Positions 48,289 through 59,136 of a stretch of DNA of 64,000 nt are shown in pieces. The DNA lies in the NCBI GenBank assembly GCA_030680075.1, contig JAUXWR010000025.1:1-64000 (forward strand), written 5' to 3'. Each line of letters begins with the position of its first letter. The stretch's first letter is position 1. The notes below the pieces were generated by a model, which saw nothing but the letters and a program-made list of their open reading frames with translations, had not been told where the DNA came from and searched no databases. Source of the DNA: Legionella sp. GTDB lineage: Bacteria > Pseudomonadota > Gammaproteobacteria > Legionellales > Legionellaceae. The position numbers were made by a program, and so were the translations under genes.

Positions 48289-49458
48289 TTAATCACCTTC
48301 CAGGCCATGAATGGGCTTCATTCTACCCCACTGCTTACAACTTGGGCAATGCCAATGCAAATGCTTACCGCCAAAACCACAATGTCCACATCGGTAAACT
48401 GGCTTATTATCTAAAAATTTGGTGGTAATATCATAGAGCATTTGCAATTTATCACGTACTTTACCGTGCGCTGATTCGAGGTGCCAAAAAATCAGACGGT
48501 TTAAACCTCTGATGGAAGGGTAAGTGCCCAGTTTTTCGGATACAAAATCAATGGCGACGTCCATATTTTTCTCGCGTCGTAAATATTCAGCAATCACAAA
48601 AATTGTTGAGGCACGAGGATGATCCGTTACCGTTTGCTGTAAAAAATCAACGCATTCATTCATTAAGTCCAGTTCGCGATAACAGACAATTAATGGCTCA
48701 ATTATTTCACTTAAAAATTCCGGGTCTTGCAATGGTACGCGTTTTAACGCACGGATTGCCTGCTTATGTCGATTATGCATCATGTCGAGAGAGGCTTGCA
48801 TAAGACTGGCACGTACAGATTGCTTATCAATGGCGAGCGCCTGACGAGTAGCCGCTTGTGCTTTATCATAAAAATTTGATTTAAGTGCAATAGATGCAAT
48901 TTCACAATAATAATGAGCGGCCTGAGTGTGCATACTTTGGCCTGTAGAAAGCTCAAGTTTTTTAATCACATCAAGGGCGTTTTCCCAAGCTTTCTCTTGT
49001 TCGTAAATAGCTAATAAACCATGAAGGCTACGGGTTTCACGACTACCGCCTAACTCCACTACTTCAAGAAAAATACGCTCAGCTCTATCAAAAACACCAG
49101 CGCTCATATAGTCCTGACCCAGGGCCATCAGTGCTTCTTTTCTTTCCATTAAACTTAGCTGCGGACGTGCGATTAAATTTTGATGCACGCGAATAGCTCT
49201 ATCGACCTCACCGCGTCGTCTAAACAAACTTCCCAAGGCCAAATGCGTTTCAACTGTCTCACTATCCACATCCAACAACTTAATGAAGATATCTACAGCC
49301 TTATCAGCTTGCTCGTTTAATAAATAATTTAAGCCAACAACGTATTCACGTGATAAACGATTTACTTGTTTTGAGGCCTTTTCCAAAGAATTACGATTAG
49401 CAATCCACCAACCTGACCATGCAGCAGCCGGTAATAACAATGGCCATAGATTAATCAT
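48289..49458 (-). CDS. lapB: LPS-assembly regulator LapB (YciM)
   Basis: Membrane-anchored protein that helps FtsH degrade LpxC, balancing LPS with phospholipid. It has an N-terminal membrane helix (MINLWPLLLPAAAWSGWW), then a cytosolic array of tetratricopeptide repeats (about residues 40-340) and a C-terminal rubredoxin-like zinc site CGHCGFGG...HCPSC (about 357-376). At 389 residues it equals E. coli LapB. It lies 40 bases downstream of lapA, as expected. Confidence 0.95.
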   Translation of the reverse strand: MINLWPLLLPAAAWSGWWIANRNSLEKASKQVNRLSREYVVGLNYLLNEQADKAVDIFIKLLDVDSETVETHLALGSLFRRRGEVDRAIRVHQNLIARPQLSLMERKEALMALGQDYMSAGVFDRAERIFLEVVELGGSRETRSLHGLLAIYEQEKAWENALDVIKKLELSTGQSMHTQAAHYYCEIASIALKSNFYDKAQAATRQALAIDKQSVRASLMQASLDMMHNRHKQAIRALKRVPLQDPEFLSEIIEPLIVCYRELDLMNECVDFLQQTVTDHPRASTIFVIAEYLRREKNMDVAIDFVSEKLGTYPSIRGLNRLIFWHLESAHGKVRDKLQMLYDITTKFLDNKPVYRCGHCGFGGKHLHWHCPSCKQWGRMKPIHGLEGD

Positions 49459-49498
49459 TATTTTTAGTTCCTATCAAGACGTTATGTCAGAAAGAGTA

Positions 49499-49789
49499 CT
49501 AGTGCTGATCTTTTAATGGTATGTCTCTTAAATTTTTAATTTCTTTTTCGGTAATCTTTAATTGATTTTTTATTTTTAAACACTCTACTTTAAGACGCCA
49601 ATACCTGCAAATAAAAAGAAGCATCCCAATAAGAATACCCAGACCCAGCATAAAGGTCATTAATACAGAAACAGGCATAACCAGTGTCGTTACATACATA
49701 TTAACTTGAACTGAGCTGGCATTAAGTGAGGCAAAACTTACACCAATCAAAATTAATAATAAATATAAAATAATCCATACAAGACGCAT
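49499..49789 (-). CDS. lapA: LPS-assembly protein LapA (YciS)
   Basis: Small inner-membrane protein with two hydrophobic segments (about residues 3-20 and 40-65) and a short charged C-terminal helix (KNQLKITEKEIKNLRDI). It has 96 residues and the DUF1049 pattern at the start (NASSVQVNMYV). It forms a pair with lapB. It lies 135 bases after rpsA, beyond a strong terminator, so it must have its own promoter. Confidence 0.9.
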   Translation of the reverse strand: MRLVWIILYLLLILIGVSFASLNASSVQVNMYVTTLVMPVSVLMTFMLGLGILIGMLLFICRYWRLKVECLKIKNQLKITEKEIKNLRDIPLKDQH

Positions 49790-49884
49790 GACATTACCTT
49801 CCCTTAATTATGCTCATGGTTAATATACCAATAGGATATATTACGTTTACTCCTGATAGTGCATAAAGTAAAAAAATTATAAAA

Positions 49885-49910
49885 AAAAAGCGTAGATAAC
49901 TACGCTTTTT
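49885..49910. terminator. Intrinsic terminator of rpsA
   Basis: A strong hairpin, AAAAAGCGTAG (49885-49895) with CTACGCTTTTT (49900-49910), has A/T runs on both sides so could work both ways; on the minus strand a long T-run follows, immediately after the rpsA stop at 49925. Confidence 0.92.
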
Positions 49911-49924
49911 TAATTTTAGCTCAA

Positions 49925-51607
49925 TTAATCACTTTCTTTATTTGCCATTTTTTCTTTCAGCAAATCGCCCAATGTTGTGGAAGCAACATTTTCGCTATTG
50001 CGTGAGTATTTCTTAATGACATCAGCTTGTTCTTGAGCATCTTTTGCTTTCACTGAGAGCGAAATAGTGCGATTTTTCTTATCAACGTTTAGAATCTTCG
50101 CTTCTACATCATCACCTTCTTTGAAGAAAGCATTCGCATCATCTACTTTATCTTCAGACAGCTCAGCTGCGCGAATTGTTCCAATTACATCCTGGGTTAA
50201 TTCGACAGTTACGGTCTTCGCGTCAACAGATATTACTTTACCTTTAACGACAGCGCCTTTGGCATTCTCTTCAACGTATGCAGTAAAGTTATCGCCTTCA
50301 AGTTGCTTGAGACCTAAAGAGATACGCTCTCTTTCTGCATCAATAGCCAGAATAACAGCTTCCATCTCCTGACCTTTCTTGAACTGCTTGACCGCTTCTT
50401 CACCAGGAATAGTCCAGGAAATATCTGACAGATGAACAAGACCATCAATCTCGCCGTCCAGACCAATGAATATACCAAAATCAGTAATAGAACGAATCTT
50501 TCCGCTGACTTTTTGTCCTTTAGTATACAATTGTGAGAACTGGTGCCAAGGATTACCGACACATTGTTTCATACCTAATGATATACGACGTCTTTCTTCA
50601 TCAATTTCAAGAACCATAACGTCAACAACATCACCCATTGAAACAACTTTGCTTGGATGAACGTTCTTGTTAGTCCAGTCCATTTCTGACATGTGAACCA
50701 AACCTTCAACGCCTTCTTCAATCTCAACAAAACAACCGTAATCAGTGATATTGGTAACTTTACCCTGCATTTTTCTTCCGACAGGGTAACGCTCTACCAA
50801 ATCAACCCATGGATCGTTTCCTAGCTGCTTCATACCGAGTGATACACGGTTACGCTCGCTATCAAAACTTAATACTTTAACTTTAACATCTTGACCTACA
50901 GTGAGTAACTCACTTGGATGTTTAACACGTTTCCAGGAAATATCGGTAATGTGTAACAATCCATCGATACCGCCCAGATCAATGAACGCACCATAATCTG
51001 TAAGATTTTTGACAATACCATTAAGGACTTGACCATCATGCAGTGAATCCAGCAATGCCTGTCTGTCAGCACTACTCTCTTCTTCAACAACAGCGCGACG
51101 GGAAACAACAATGTTGTTTCTCTTCAGGTCCATTTTTATAACTTTAAATTCAAGTTCCTTACCTTCGAGGTAAGATGGATCGCGTACAGGTCTGACGTCA
51201 ACGAGAGAACCCGGCAAGAAGGCACGAATTGTTCCAATTTCAACAGTGAAACCACCTTTCACTTTACCAGAAATTAAACCGGTAACCGTATCATTGTTTT
51301 CATGAGATTTTGATAGCTTGCGCCATGCTTCCTGACGTTTGGCTTTTTCGCGAGAGAGTAAGGTTTCACCATACCCATCCTCGACGGAGTCGAGAGCAAC
51401 TTCGACTGTATCACCTATGTGAATTTCCAGTTCGCCGTTTTTATCATGAAACTCTTCAACAGCAACGATACCTTCAGATTTTAAACCTGCGTTGAGGGTA
51501 ACAAAATCATCATCAATACCGATAACTTTTGCTGTGATAATTGCGCCGGGATAAAATTGGGCACCAATGATACTTTGCTCGAATAATTCTTTGAAACTTT
51601 CAGACAT
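49925..51607 (-). CDS. rpsA: 30S ribosomal protein S1
   Basis: RNA-binding ribosomal protein required for translating most mRNAs. It consists of six S1 domains in tandem, visible as repeated GxVKxxTDYGxFVDL-type segments: [40 protein letters not shown] and [20 protein letters not shown]. Start ATG 51605-51607 ([12 protein letters not shown]), the family N-terminus, with AAGAG upstream; the longer frame adds 23 residues. This gives 560 residues (E. coli 557). It follows cmk by 69 bases, the usual cmk-rpsA order, and is ended by the strong terminator just downstream. Confidence 0.97.
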   Translation of the reverse strand: MSESFKELFEQSIIGAQFYPGAIITAKVIGIDDDFVTLNAGLKSEGIVAVEEFHDKNGELEIHIGDTVEVALDSVEDGYGETLLSREKAKRQEAWRKLSKSHENNDTVTGLISGKVKGGFTVEIGTIRAFLPGSLVDVRPVRDPSYLEGKELEFKVIKMDLKRNNIVVSRRAVVEEESSADRQALLDSLHDGQVLNGIVKNLTDYGAFIDLGGIDGLLHITDISWKRVKHPSELLTVGQDVKVKVLSFDSERNRVSLGMKQLGNDPWVDLVERYPVGRKMQGKVTNITDYGCFVEIEEGVEGLVHMSEMDWTNKNVHPSKVVSMGDVVDVMVLEIDEERRRISLGMKQCVGNPWHQFSQLYTKGQKVSGKIRSITDFGIFIGLDGEIDGLVHLSDISWTIPGEEAVKQFKKGQEMEAVILAIDAERERISLGLKQLEGDNFTAYVEENAKGAVVKGKVISVDAKTVTVELTQDVIGTIRAAELSEDKVDDANAFFKEGDDVEAKILNVDKKNRTISLSVKAKDAQEQADVIKKYSRNSENVASTTLGDLLKEKMANKESD

Positions 51608-51676
51608 GTTAATAAACTCTTTAGTAAGTAAATGGCCACATGATTTCCCACCACGCAACCCCCCTGTAACAAACAC

Positions 51677-52369
51677 TTAATGTAAAAACAATTGTGCAGT
51701 GACTAATTTTAATACATTATTAAACACTTGTACAATCGTTAATCCAGTTGTGTCAATATGCACTGCATCCAATGCAGGCTTTAACGGCGCATGTACACGA
51801 GCAGTATCTCGTGCATCACGTTTAGCTAATTCATCAACAACCTGGGCGAGGCTAACATCAATTCCCTTTTCTTTCAACTGAAAATAACGACGTTGTGCCC
51901 TTTCTTCAGGGGAAGCGTCCAAATATATCTTCAAAACCGCCTCTGGAAAGACCACTGTGCCCATATCTCTCCCATCGGTGACCAAGCCAGGTAACTTGGC
52001 AAAAGCGCGTTGACGAGCAAGTAATGCATCTCTTATTTCAGGAACCACTGCTATTTTTGAAGCATCCTGACCGCACTCTTCGCTGCGAATACTGTCAAAT
52101 ACATCTTCTTTTTCGAGTATTACCGCACTCTTTAAGTGAGGATCAGTCTCAAAACTGACATCCAGATTATGCGCTAACTCAACAAGATTGATGGTATCCT
52201 CAAAATCAATGGATTTCTTTCTTGCACCATATGCCAGCACTCGGTATATACAGCCACTATCCAAAAGATGCCAGCCAAGATGATTTGCCAACATACGGCA
52301 AATAGTACCCTTCCCCGTGCCGCTTGGCCCATCAATGGTAATTACCGGAACAATTTTATCCAATTTCAT
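51677..52369 (-). CDS. cmk: Cytidylate kinase
   Basis: Phosphorylates CMP and dCMP with ATP. The P-loop is ITIDGPSGTGKGT near the N-terminus (about residues 10-22), followed by LLDSGCIYR, GRDMGTVVFP and the lid DAVHIDTTGL. I start at ATG 52367-52369, with GGAAG about 6 nt upstream, giving 230 residues (E. coli 227); the longer frame is an artefact of overlap with aroA. It overlaps the end of aroA by 14 bases, so it is coupled. Confidence 0.95.
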   Translation of the reverse strand: MKLDKIVPVITIDGPSGTGKGTICRMLANHLGWHLLDSGCIYRVLAYGARKKSIDFEDTINLVELAHNLDVSFETDPHLKSAVILEKEDVFDSIRSEECGQDASKIAVVPEIRDALLARQRAFAKLPGLVTDGRDMGTVVFPEAVLKIYLDASPEERAQRRYFQLKEKGIDVSLAQVVDELAKRDARDTARVHAPLKPALDAVHIDTTGLTIVQVFNNVLKLVTAQLFLH

Positions 52370-53678
52370 TATATACTTCCTCAATAGCCAATTTAATGTT
52401 ATTGGCTGTCTTAACAAATGTTGGGAACGATGTTGCAACATTTGCACAGTTTTTTATGGTGACTGAATTTTGTGCAACAGCACCTGCAATTGCAAAAGCC
52501 ATGGCAATCCTGTGATCATCATAGCTATCAACTTCGCCGCCAGTAAGCGTGCCTCCATTAATAAAGACACCATCATCAAATGCTTGTGTTTCTATACCTA
52601 AATTTTGAAGCCCACTGACCATTGCGGCAATTCTGTCGCTTTCTTTGGTTCGTAATTCTTTAGCCCCATATAGCCGTGTTTGACCTTTGGCACAGGCCGC
52701 CGCAATGAATATCACCGGAAATTCATCAATTGCAAGAGGCACCAGAGCCGCCGGAATGTCTATACCCTCAAGCGCTGCGTATTGAACAAAAAGATCAGCA
52801 ACCAATTCTTCCCCTGAGAGCCTCTTATTTTGAATGCTTATTTTTGCACCCATTTTATTGAGAATTTGAATGATTCCGATGCGTGTAGGATTTATTCCGA
52901 CATTACGAATTACAATTGCTGAGTTGGGGATGAGGGTGGCTGCGACTATAAAAAAGGCCGCGGATGAAATATCCCCGGGAACTGTAATATCCGTTCCCAG
53001 GCACTCACCCTCGGAATTAATGATAATAGTGTTTTCTGATTTTTGCAGCGGATATGAAAAAGTGGTTAACATCCTTTCCGTATGATCACGCGTAGATCCG
53101 GGCTCAATGATAGTTGTTTCACCTTCGGCGTAGAGACCTGCCAATAATAGGCAGGATTTTACCTGAGCACTGGCTTGTGGCATTTCATAAGTAATACCAT
53201 TTAAGGTCTGACCACCCCGAATAAATAAGGGGGGTTTACCCTCGTTGGTTATAATATCCGCACCCATTTGTAGTAACGGGCGGCTGATACGCTCCATAGG
53301 CCGTCGTTGAAGGCTGGCATCACCCGTGAGTTGGCTGTCAAAGGGTTGAGCGGCCAATAGCCCAGCCAAAAGGCGAATGCTTGTGCCTGAGTTGCCACAG
53401 TCAATCGAATTATCAGGCTTCTTTAATCCATATTTGCCAACACCATGAATGATTAAATGGCCAGGTTTCGGTCTTTCAATAACGACACCCATGGATTGAA
53501 AAGCTTTCAACGTTGCCAGACAATCCTCACCTTCCAAAAAACCAGAGACAGTGGTAATACCTTGCGCAATTGCACCGAGAATAATTGAGCGATGTGAAAT
53601 GGATTTATCCCCTGGAACGGTAATATCTCCTGTCAGCATGCTCACAGGACTACTGATAAAACATAGTGAACTCATCAT
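52356..53678 (-). CDS. aroA: 3-phosphoshikimate 1-carboxyvinyltransferase (EPSP synthase)
   Basis: Sixth step of the shikimate pathway: shikimate-3-phosphate plus phosphoenolpyruvate. Motifs are VPGDKSISHRSIILGAIAQG (about 22-41), DCGNSGTSIRLLAGLLAAQ, RRPMERISRPL, and LRTKESDRI near the C-terminus. The NSGTSIRLLAGLLAAQ stretch, with Gly rather than Ala-type changes, places it with the class II enzymes, less sensitive to glyphosate; this class assignment is from memory of the motif and is tentative. Length 440. AAGGA lies 6 nt before the first of two adjacent ATGs. It is the middle gene of the serC-aroA-cmk-rpsA series. Confidence 0.95.
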   Translation of the reverse strand: MMSSLCFISSPVSMLTGDITVPGDKSISHRSIILGAIAQGITTVSGFLEGEDCLATLKAFQSMGVVIERPKPGHLIIHGVGKYGLKKPDNSIDCGNSGTSIRLLAGLLAAQPFDSQLTGDASLQRRPMERISRPLLQMGADIITNEGKPPLFIRGGQTLNGITYEMPQASAQVKSCLLLAGLYAEGETTIIEPGSTRDHTERMLTTFSYPLQKSENTIIINSEGECLGTDITVPGDISSAAFFIVAATLIPNSAIVIRNVGINPTRIGIIQILNKMGAKISIQNKRLSGEELVADLFVQYAALEGIDIPAALVPLAIDEFPVIFIAAACAKGQTRLYGAKELRTKESDRIAAMVSGLQNLGIETQAFDDGVFINGGTLTGGEVDSYDDHRIAMAFAIAGAVAQNSVTIKNCANVATSFPTFVKTANNIKLAIEEVYNEIG

Positions 53679-53687
53679 TCATATTCC

Positions 53688-54800
53688 TTAAGGCTTATAA
53701 ACCCTGGCAAAATCATCCATAAATGCAATCAGCTTTTCAACACCTTGAAGAGGCATGGAGTTGTACATGCTCGCACGAAGTCCACCGACTGTTTTATGAC
53801 CTTTCAATGCTAATAAACCATTCATGGTGGCTTCTTTAAGAAATAACTCTTCGAGAGATGGATTGGCAAGCGTAAAGCACACGTTCACGAGTGAGCGCGA
53901 ATCATTGGCTATTTTGCACTGATAAAAAGAAGAAGCGTCTATATATTGATACAAGCTTGTCGCTTTTTTAACGTTTATTTTGTACAAATTCTCAACCCCA
54001 CCCTGCTTTTCAATCCACTGGAACATTTTCAGTGCCATGTAACAATTAAACGTGGGCGGTGTTGAGTAAAGGGACTTATGGGTAACGTGCGTGCGGTAAT
54101 CCAATAAGGTTGGCAGGGAGGAGTCATTAATCGTTTTGAGCAAATCATCCCGAATAATTATGACCGTTAGTCCGGCATTTGCAATATTTTTCTGAGCGCC
54201 TGCAAAAATCATAGCGTAATCAGCTACATTAATGGGCTCCGTCAAAAGACAAGAAGTCATGTCCGCTATAAGCGGGATACTTTTATCATCATGAGCCAAG
54301 CGGAGGATATCTTTTGGCACCGAAGCACACCGCACCCCATTAATTGTCTCATTAGGGGTATAATATAAATAAGCTGTATTTTCTTTAATTGACCACTTGG
54401 AAGAAGACGGTACAGAGCGAAAATCATTTTGTTCACTGGAGGCAACACAATAAGCCGTTTTTAGGCGACAAGCCTCATCATAAGCAAGAGATGACCAGAT
54501 TCCGCTAATTAAATAGCCTGCCTGCTGCCCTTTTTTAATAAAATTTAACGGGATCATACCAAACTGCAAACGAGCAGGCCCCCCGAGAAATAAAACATGG
54601 TAGTTATCAGGTATGGTTAACAGACTCTGCAATAGCCGTTCTGCCTCATTCATTAATTGAATGAATTCGGGGGTTCGGTGCCCAATTTCCAGCACCGACA
54701 TGCCCAGGCCTTGCCAATTCAACAACTCGCTTTGAACTTCCCGCAACAAGTCTTCTGGCAACATTGCGGGGCCTGCTCCAAAATTATAACCTCTATTCAT
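53688..54800 (-). CDS. serC: Phosphoserine aminotransferase
   Basis: PLP enzyme for serine synthesis (3-phosphohydroxypyruvate to phosphoserine) and also for pyridoxal phosphate synthesis. Start ATG 54798-54800 gives [19 protein letters not shown], the family N-terminus, 370 residues; the longer frame starts at a GTG. Motifs are [11 protein letters not shown] and [19 protein letters not shown] with the PLP lysine, then [11 protein letters not shown] and GGLRASMYN. The start overlaps the gyrA stop by eight bases, and aroA follows 9 bases after it. Confidence 0.95.
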   Translation of the reverse strand: MNRGYNFGAGPAMLPEDLLREVQSELLNWQGLGMSVLEIGHRTPEFIQLMNEAERLLQSLLTIPDNYHVLFLGGPARLQFGMIPLNFIKKGQQAGYLISGIWSSLAYDEACRLKTAYCVASSEQNDFRSVPSSSKWSIKENTAYLYYTPNETINGVRCASVPKDILRLAHDDKSIPLIADMTSCLLTEPINVADYAMIFAGAQKNIANAGLTVIIIRDDLLKTINDSSLPTLLDYRTHVTHKSLYSTPPTFNCYMALKMFQWIEKQGGVENLYKINVKKATSLYQYIDASSFYQCKIANDSRSLVNVCFTLANPSLEELFLKEATMNGLLALKGHKTVGGLRASMYNSMPLQGVEKLIAFMDDFARVYKP

Positions 54801-57432
54801 TGCCAGTATCTTCACCACCCTGGCCGTTATCAGGCGTGCTTACATCCTCGTTATCCGGCAAAGAATCCTGAGATACATCAGCTTCATCACTTTCCTCAGC
54901 TTCACCCAGGTCTTCAATGCGCTGCATTCCAACAACTAACTCGCCGGCACTGACATTAATCAGACGCACACCTTGGGTATTACGCCCAATAATTGATAAT
55001 TCACCAACTTTAAAGCGTACTAATGTGCCTTTATCAGTTATTAGCATAGCCTCATCGCCCTCTGCAACCTGGAGCGCTCGAACTACTTTACCGTTCCTTT
55101 CCGTAACTTGAATGGAGATTACCCCTTGCCCACCCCGACCTGATACACGATATTCTTCCACATCGGTACGTTTACCATAGCCATTTTCTGTAGCGGTCAA
55201 TATGGTTCCTTCAGGTTTGGCAACGACTAGAGAAATTACAGATTGTTCATCACCGAGGCGAACACCACGCACGCCTCTTGCGGTGCGTCCCATTGGCCTT
55301 ACTTTGCTTTCATCAAAGCGAATGACTTTTCCTGCGTCAGTAAACAACATAATATCTCTACTGCCATCCGTTATATCTACACCAACCAACCGATCATTTT
55401 CATCGAGATCTACCGCGATAATACCGTTTGAACGAGGCCTGCTAAATGCCTGTAACGGAACCTTTTTAACGGTGCCATGCTTAGTCGCCATGAAGACGAA
55501 ATAGCCTTCCTGGTATTCACGAACTGGCAACATGGCATTAATCGCTTCATCTTCTGCCAAAGGCAAAATATTGATAATGGGTTTACCACGGGAAATACGG
55601 CTTGCCAATGGCAATTGATAAGCCTTCATCCAATATAGTTTTCCATGATTTGAGAAGCATAATAAGGTGTCATGTGTGCTTGCGATAACTAAACGCTCGA
55701 TAAAATCTTCATCTTTCACGTTAGTAGCTGATTTACCTTTACCCCCGCGTCGCTGCGCCTGGTAAGCCGAAATGGGCTGATATTTTACATAGCCCTGATG
55801 TGACAAGGTAACAACGACATCTTCTTCGGTAATCAAATCCTCAATGGTCAGGTCTTCCTGAGAAGCGGTTATTTCGGTGCGACGTGCATCACCAAATTGA
55901 GCTTTAATCTCAACCAACTCTTCGTTAATGACCTGCATCAGGCGCTCAGGAGACGCCAGAATTTCCAGTAACTCTTTAATAACACCGAGTAACTGCTCAA
56001 ACTCGGATATAATTTTCTCTTGTTCAAGACCTGTTAATCGATGCAGTCTTAACTCGAGAATCGCTTGCGCCTGGTTAGCTGATAATCGGTAACCCTCGGT
56101 ATTTAGACCAAAATCGGCTGACAAATCATCAGGACGACAAGCATCACTCCCTGCACTCTCAAGCATTGCTTTAACAAGACCGGGCTGCCAGACTCTTGCT
56201 AACAGTCCATCTTTGGCATCTTGAGGAGTGGGTGATTGTTTAATAAGAGCAATCATTTCATCAATATTAGCAAGTGCAACGCCTAATCCTTCCAGGATAT
56301 GAGCCCGATTACGTGCTTTCTTTAATTCAAAAATTGTACGACGTGTGACGACTTCGCGTCTGTGCTTGATAAAATACTCAAGAATTTGTTTAAGATTTAA
56401 TGTACGTGGCTGACCGTCAACCAATGCAACCATGTTTATGCCGAATACATTCTGCATTTGCGTATGAGCATAAAGATTATTAAGAATAACTTCGGCTACC
56501 TCACCTCGCTTAAGCTCAATAACTACGCGCATTCCCTGCTTGTCAGATTCATCCCTTAAGCCTGAAATGCCTTCAATTTTTTTATCCCTGACCAGTTCTG
56601 CAATTTTTTCCACGAGACGTGCTTTGTTAACCTGATAAGGCAACTCGTGAATAATAATAGCCTGCCGGCCGGAATGACTATCTGTTTCAATTTCAGTACG
56701 AGCACGAATATATATACGCCCACGACCTGTCTGATAAGCCTGAATAATACCTGCCCGGCCGTTAATAATAGCGGCTGTTGGAAAATCGGGGGCAGGAATG
56801 TAGGACATTAAGTCATCAATGGTTAAATCCGGTTCTGCAATTAACGCGATACAGGCATTAACTACTTCAGTCAGATTATGAGGAGGAATGTTAGTAGCCA
56901 TACCAACCGCGATACCTGATGAACCATTCACCAACAAATTGGGAATTCTGGATGGCATAACGACTGGTGCAAATTCAGTTTCGTCATAGTTGGGACTAAA
57001 GTCTACGGTTTCTTTTTCGAGATCAGCCAGCAATGCATGAGCCAATTTTGACATGCGCACTTCGGTATAACGCATGGCGGCTGCGCGATCGCCGTCCACG
57101 GAACCGAAGTTACCCTGACCATCAACAAGCATATAGCGCATGGAAAAGGGTTGCGCCATTCGCACGATAGTATCGTACACTGCCGTGTCACCATGTGGAT
57201 GGTATTTACCGATTACATCCCCCACGACACGTGCGGATTTTTTATACGCCTTGTTCCAGTCGTTACCTAATTCACTCATTGCAAACAGAACACGCCTGTG
57301 TACAGGTTTTAACCCGTCACGCACATCAGGCAGCGCACGGCCGACAATAACACTCATTGCATAATCCAGATAGGATTGCTTCAACTCGTCTTCAATACTG
57401 ACCGGTACAACTTCTTTGGCAGAATAAACCAT
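54793..57432 (-). CDS. gyrA: DNA gyrase subunit A
   Basis: Breaking-rejoining subunit of gyrase, which introduces negative supercoils. The active-site tyrosine is Tyr122 (AMRYTEVRM). The quinolone-determining region reads [19 protein letters not shown], with Thr83 and Asp87 (E. coli numbering is the same here); Thr83 is the wild-type residue in Legionella as I recall. The GyrA box QRRGGKG and the six-bladed C-terminal DNA-wrapping domain follow, ending in an acidic tail ([20 protein letters not shown]). At 879 residues the size is normal. It heads the gyrA-serC-aroA-cmk-rpsA string; its overlap with serC suggests co-transcription. Confidence 0.98.
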   Translation of the reverse strand: MVYSAKEVVPVSIEDELKQSYLDYAMSVIVGRALPDVRDGLKPVHRRVLFAMSELGNDWNKAYKKSARVVGDVIGKYHPHGDTAVYDTIVRMAQPFSMRYMLVDGQGNFGSVDGDRAAAMRYTEVRMSKLAHALLADLEKETVDFSPNYDETEFAPVVMPSRIPNLLVNGSSGIAVGMATNIPPHNLTEVVNACIALIAEPDLTIDDLMSYIPAPDFPTAAIINGRAGIIQAYQTGRGRIYIRARTEIETDSHSGRQAIIIHELPYQVNKARLVEKIAELVRDKKIEGISGLRDESDKQGMRVVIELKRGEVAEVILNNLYAHTQMQNVFGINMVALVDGQPRTLNLKQILEYFIKHRREVVTRRTIFELKKARNRAHILEGLGVALANIDEMIALIKQSPTPQDAKDGLLARVWQPGLVKAMLESAGSDACRPDDLSADFGLNTEGYRLSANQAQAILELRLHRLTGLEQEKIISEFEQLLGVIKELLEILASPERLMQVINEELVEIKAQFGDARRTEITASQEDLTIEDLITEEDVVVTLSHQGYVKYQPISAYQAQRRGGKGKSATNVKDEDFIERLVIASTHDTLLCFSNHGKLYWMKAYQLPLASRISRGKPIINILPLAEDEAINAMLPVREYQEGYFVFMATKHGTVKKVPLQAFSRPRSNGIIAVDLDENDRLVGVDITDGSRDIMLFTDAGKVIRFDESKVRPMGRTARGVRGVRLGDEQSVISLVVAKPEGTILTATENGYGKRTDVEEYRVSGRGGQGVISIQVTERNGKVVRALQVAEGDEAMLITDKGTLVRFKVGELSIIGRNTQGVRLINVSAGELVVGMQRIEDLGEAEESDEADVSQDSLPDNEDVSTPDNGQGGEDTGNE

Positions 57433-57736
57433 GATTAAGAGGCGTCCTTACGCAATTATTGCTATAAATTAATGTATAGAGGATACCATATCGAGTGTTC
57501 TAATTGAATCATCCCGAAAATATCTATACGCTAAATTCATCGTCTTGAATTATGTCGTTTAAAATTTACTAATATTTCTGTTAAACCACATTAAACTGTA
57601 CCATACTAAGTCATCTGGGATTAAAACATTGCAGCAGCCCAGATTAATTTAATCGAAACGCCGACCCTGATTTTTTAGCCAAGGCTGGAAATGATGATTT
57701 ATTAGCGCTTTTTATAAAATGGCTAATGGCAGCTTC
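57433..57736. other. Intergenic region between gyrA and gltA
   Basis: Part of the 386-base divergent gap 57433-57818. It is AT-rich and should hold the gyrA promoter, but I cannot place one with confidence. An open frame on the minus strand (57644-57847) shows no coding signs and overlaps the gltA start. The gltA promoter candidate is in the remaining part. Confidence 0.6.
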
Positions 57737-57765
57737 TTCATTTCCGGGAAGTATATGGGTATAAT
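57737..57765 (+). promoter_or_regulatory. Candidate sigma-70 promoter of gltA
   Basis: An exact TATAAT (57760-57765) is preceded at 17 bases by TTCATT (57737-57742). The start of transcription would lie about 45 bases before the gltA ATG. The -35 box is weak (3 of 6 matches), which often goes with activator control. Confidence 0.55.
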
Positions 57766-57818
57766 TCGGCGCTTCCCTATGCAGCAAATGACTGTCAAGC
57801 CACAAATCAGGAGTCCCG

Positions 57819-59090
57819 ATGACAAAGAAGATTGCAAAACTTAGCATTGACGGCCATGATCCCGTTGATTTACCAATTTATACCCCTACGCTGGGAAATG
57901 ATGTTGTTGACATCAATAAATTGAGCGAACTGGATCTGTTTACCTTTGATCCAGGATTTGTTTCAACGGCATCCTGCGAATCTAAAATCACCTATATTGA
58001 TGGGGATGAAGGTGTTTTGCTTTATCGCGGTTACCCGATTGAGCAACTCGCTGAAAAGAAAGATTTTCTGGACGTGAGCTACCTACTGCTAAACGGTGAG
58101 CTTCCAACTGACAGTGAAAAACTGAGTTTCACCAATTTGATTAATAACCACACGATGGTCCATCAGCAAATGTACCAATTTCTGAATGGTTTCCGCCGTG
58201 ATGCTCATCCAATGGCAATTATGGTAGGAATAGTTGGGGCTTTATCGGCTTTTTATCACGACTCTACTGATTTGAACAATCAACAAGACCGCTTCACTTC
58301 CGCCATTCGATTAATTGCTAAAATGCCAACGCTTGCCGCAATGAGTTATAAATACTCTGTGGGTCAACCGTACATGTATCCCCAAAACAAAATGTCCTAT
58401 GCCGAGAATTTTCTTCATATGATGTTTGGCCTGCCCTCCACGGATACATTGCCAGATCCTGTCATTGTTGATGCAATGGATACTATTTTCATTTTGCATG
58501 CAGACCATGAGCAAAACGCTTCTACGTCTACCGTAAGATTGGCAGGCTCAACTGGCGCTCACCCCTTTGCCTGCATATCCGCAGGTATTGGTGCACTATG
58601 GGGGCCTGCGCATGGTGGTGCTAATGAAGCTTGCCTTAACATGCTCAAAGAAATTGGCGATGTTAAAAATATTAATACCTATATTAAACGTGCCAAAGAT
58701 AAAGACGATCCATTCCGTTTGATGGGATTTGGTCACCGGGTTTATAAAAGTTACGACCCACGTGCTAAAGTCATGCGTAAAACCTGTTATGAAGTTCTAA
58801 ACGCCGTGGACGCTTCTGATTCGCCATTATTCAAACTTGCTATGGAGCTTGAGCGTATTGCCCTGGAAGATGACTATTTCGTTGAAAAGAAACTTTATCC
58901 GAATGTTGATTTTTATTCAGGCCTGACATTAAGTGCTATTGGCATTCCTACTAACATGTATACAGTAGTTTTTGCTCTGGCACGCACGGTCGGATGGATG
59001 TCACACTGGATGGAGATGGTCAGCAACAAATCAAAAATCGGCAGACCACGTCAACTTTATACAGGCGATACTCTCCGTGACGTTCCATAA
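57819..59090 (+). CDS. gltA: Citrate synthase (type II)
   Basis: Condenses acetyl-CoA with oxaloacetate, the entry to the TCA cycle. Family features: [52 protein letters not shown] with the first catalytic histidine, [18 protein letters not shown] with the second, and [15 protein letters not shown] with the catalytic aspartate. At 423 residues it fits the hexameric gram-negative form. CAGGAGT lies 5 nt before the ATG. Legionella gains most energy from amino acids through the TCA cycle, so this is a central enzyme. It ends in a terminator shared with the convergent glpK. Confidence 0.97.
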   Translation: MTKKIAKLSIDGHDPVDLPIYTPTLGNDVVDINKLSELDLFTFDPGFVSTASCESKITYIDGDEGVLLYRGYPIEQLAEKKDFLDVSYLLLNGELPTDSEKLSFTNLINNHTMVHQQMYQFLNGFRRDAHPMAIMVGIVGALSAFYHDSTDLNNQQDRFTSAIRLIAKMPTLAAMSYKYSVGQPYMYPQNKMSYAENFLHMMFGLPSTDTLPDPVIVDAMDTIFILHADHEQNASTSTVRLAGSTGAHPFACISAGIGALWGPAHGGANEACLNMLKEIGDVKNINTYIKRAKDKDDPFRLMGFGHRVYKSYDPRAKVMRKTCYEVLNAVDASDSPLFKLAMELERIALEDDYFVEKKLYPNVDFYSGLTLSAIGIPTNMYTVVFALARTVGWMSHWMEMVSNKSKIGRPRQLYTGDTLRDVP

Positions 59091-59107
59091 CGCTATTAAG
59101 CCATCAA

Positions 59108-59135
59108 TAAAAAAGCCAACTTTGTTGGCTTTTTT
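59108..59135. terminator. Bidirectional terminator between gltA and glpK
   Basis: AAAAAAGCCAAC and GTTGGCTTTTTT form a stem with a TTT loop (59109-59135), with T-runs on both strands. It lies 17 bases after the gltA stop and directly after the glpK stop. Confidence 0.92.
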
Positions 59136-59136
59136 A

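Noticed and set aside
53688..54800. Possible loss of a PLP-binding residue in SerC (LGGPARLQF)
   Set aside because: E. coli SerC also has an Arg in the equivalent GGGRGQF segment, so the motif is within normal variation.
54793..57432. Thr83 in GyrA as a quinolone-resistance mutation
   Set aside because: Thr at position 83 is, as far as I recall, the normal residue in Legionella, and Asp87 is intact.
57644..57847. 67-codon minus-strand open frame in the gyrA-gltA gap
   Set aside because: It overlaps the gltA start, has no ribosome site that I can see, and its composition is not protein-like.
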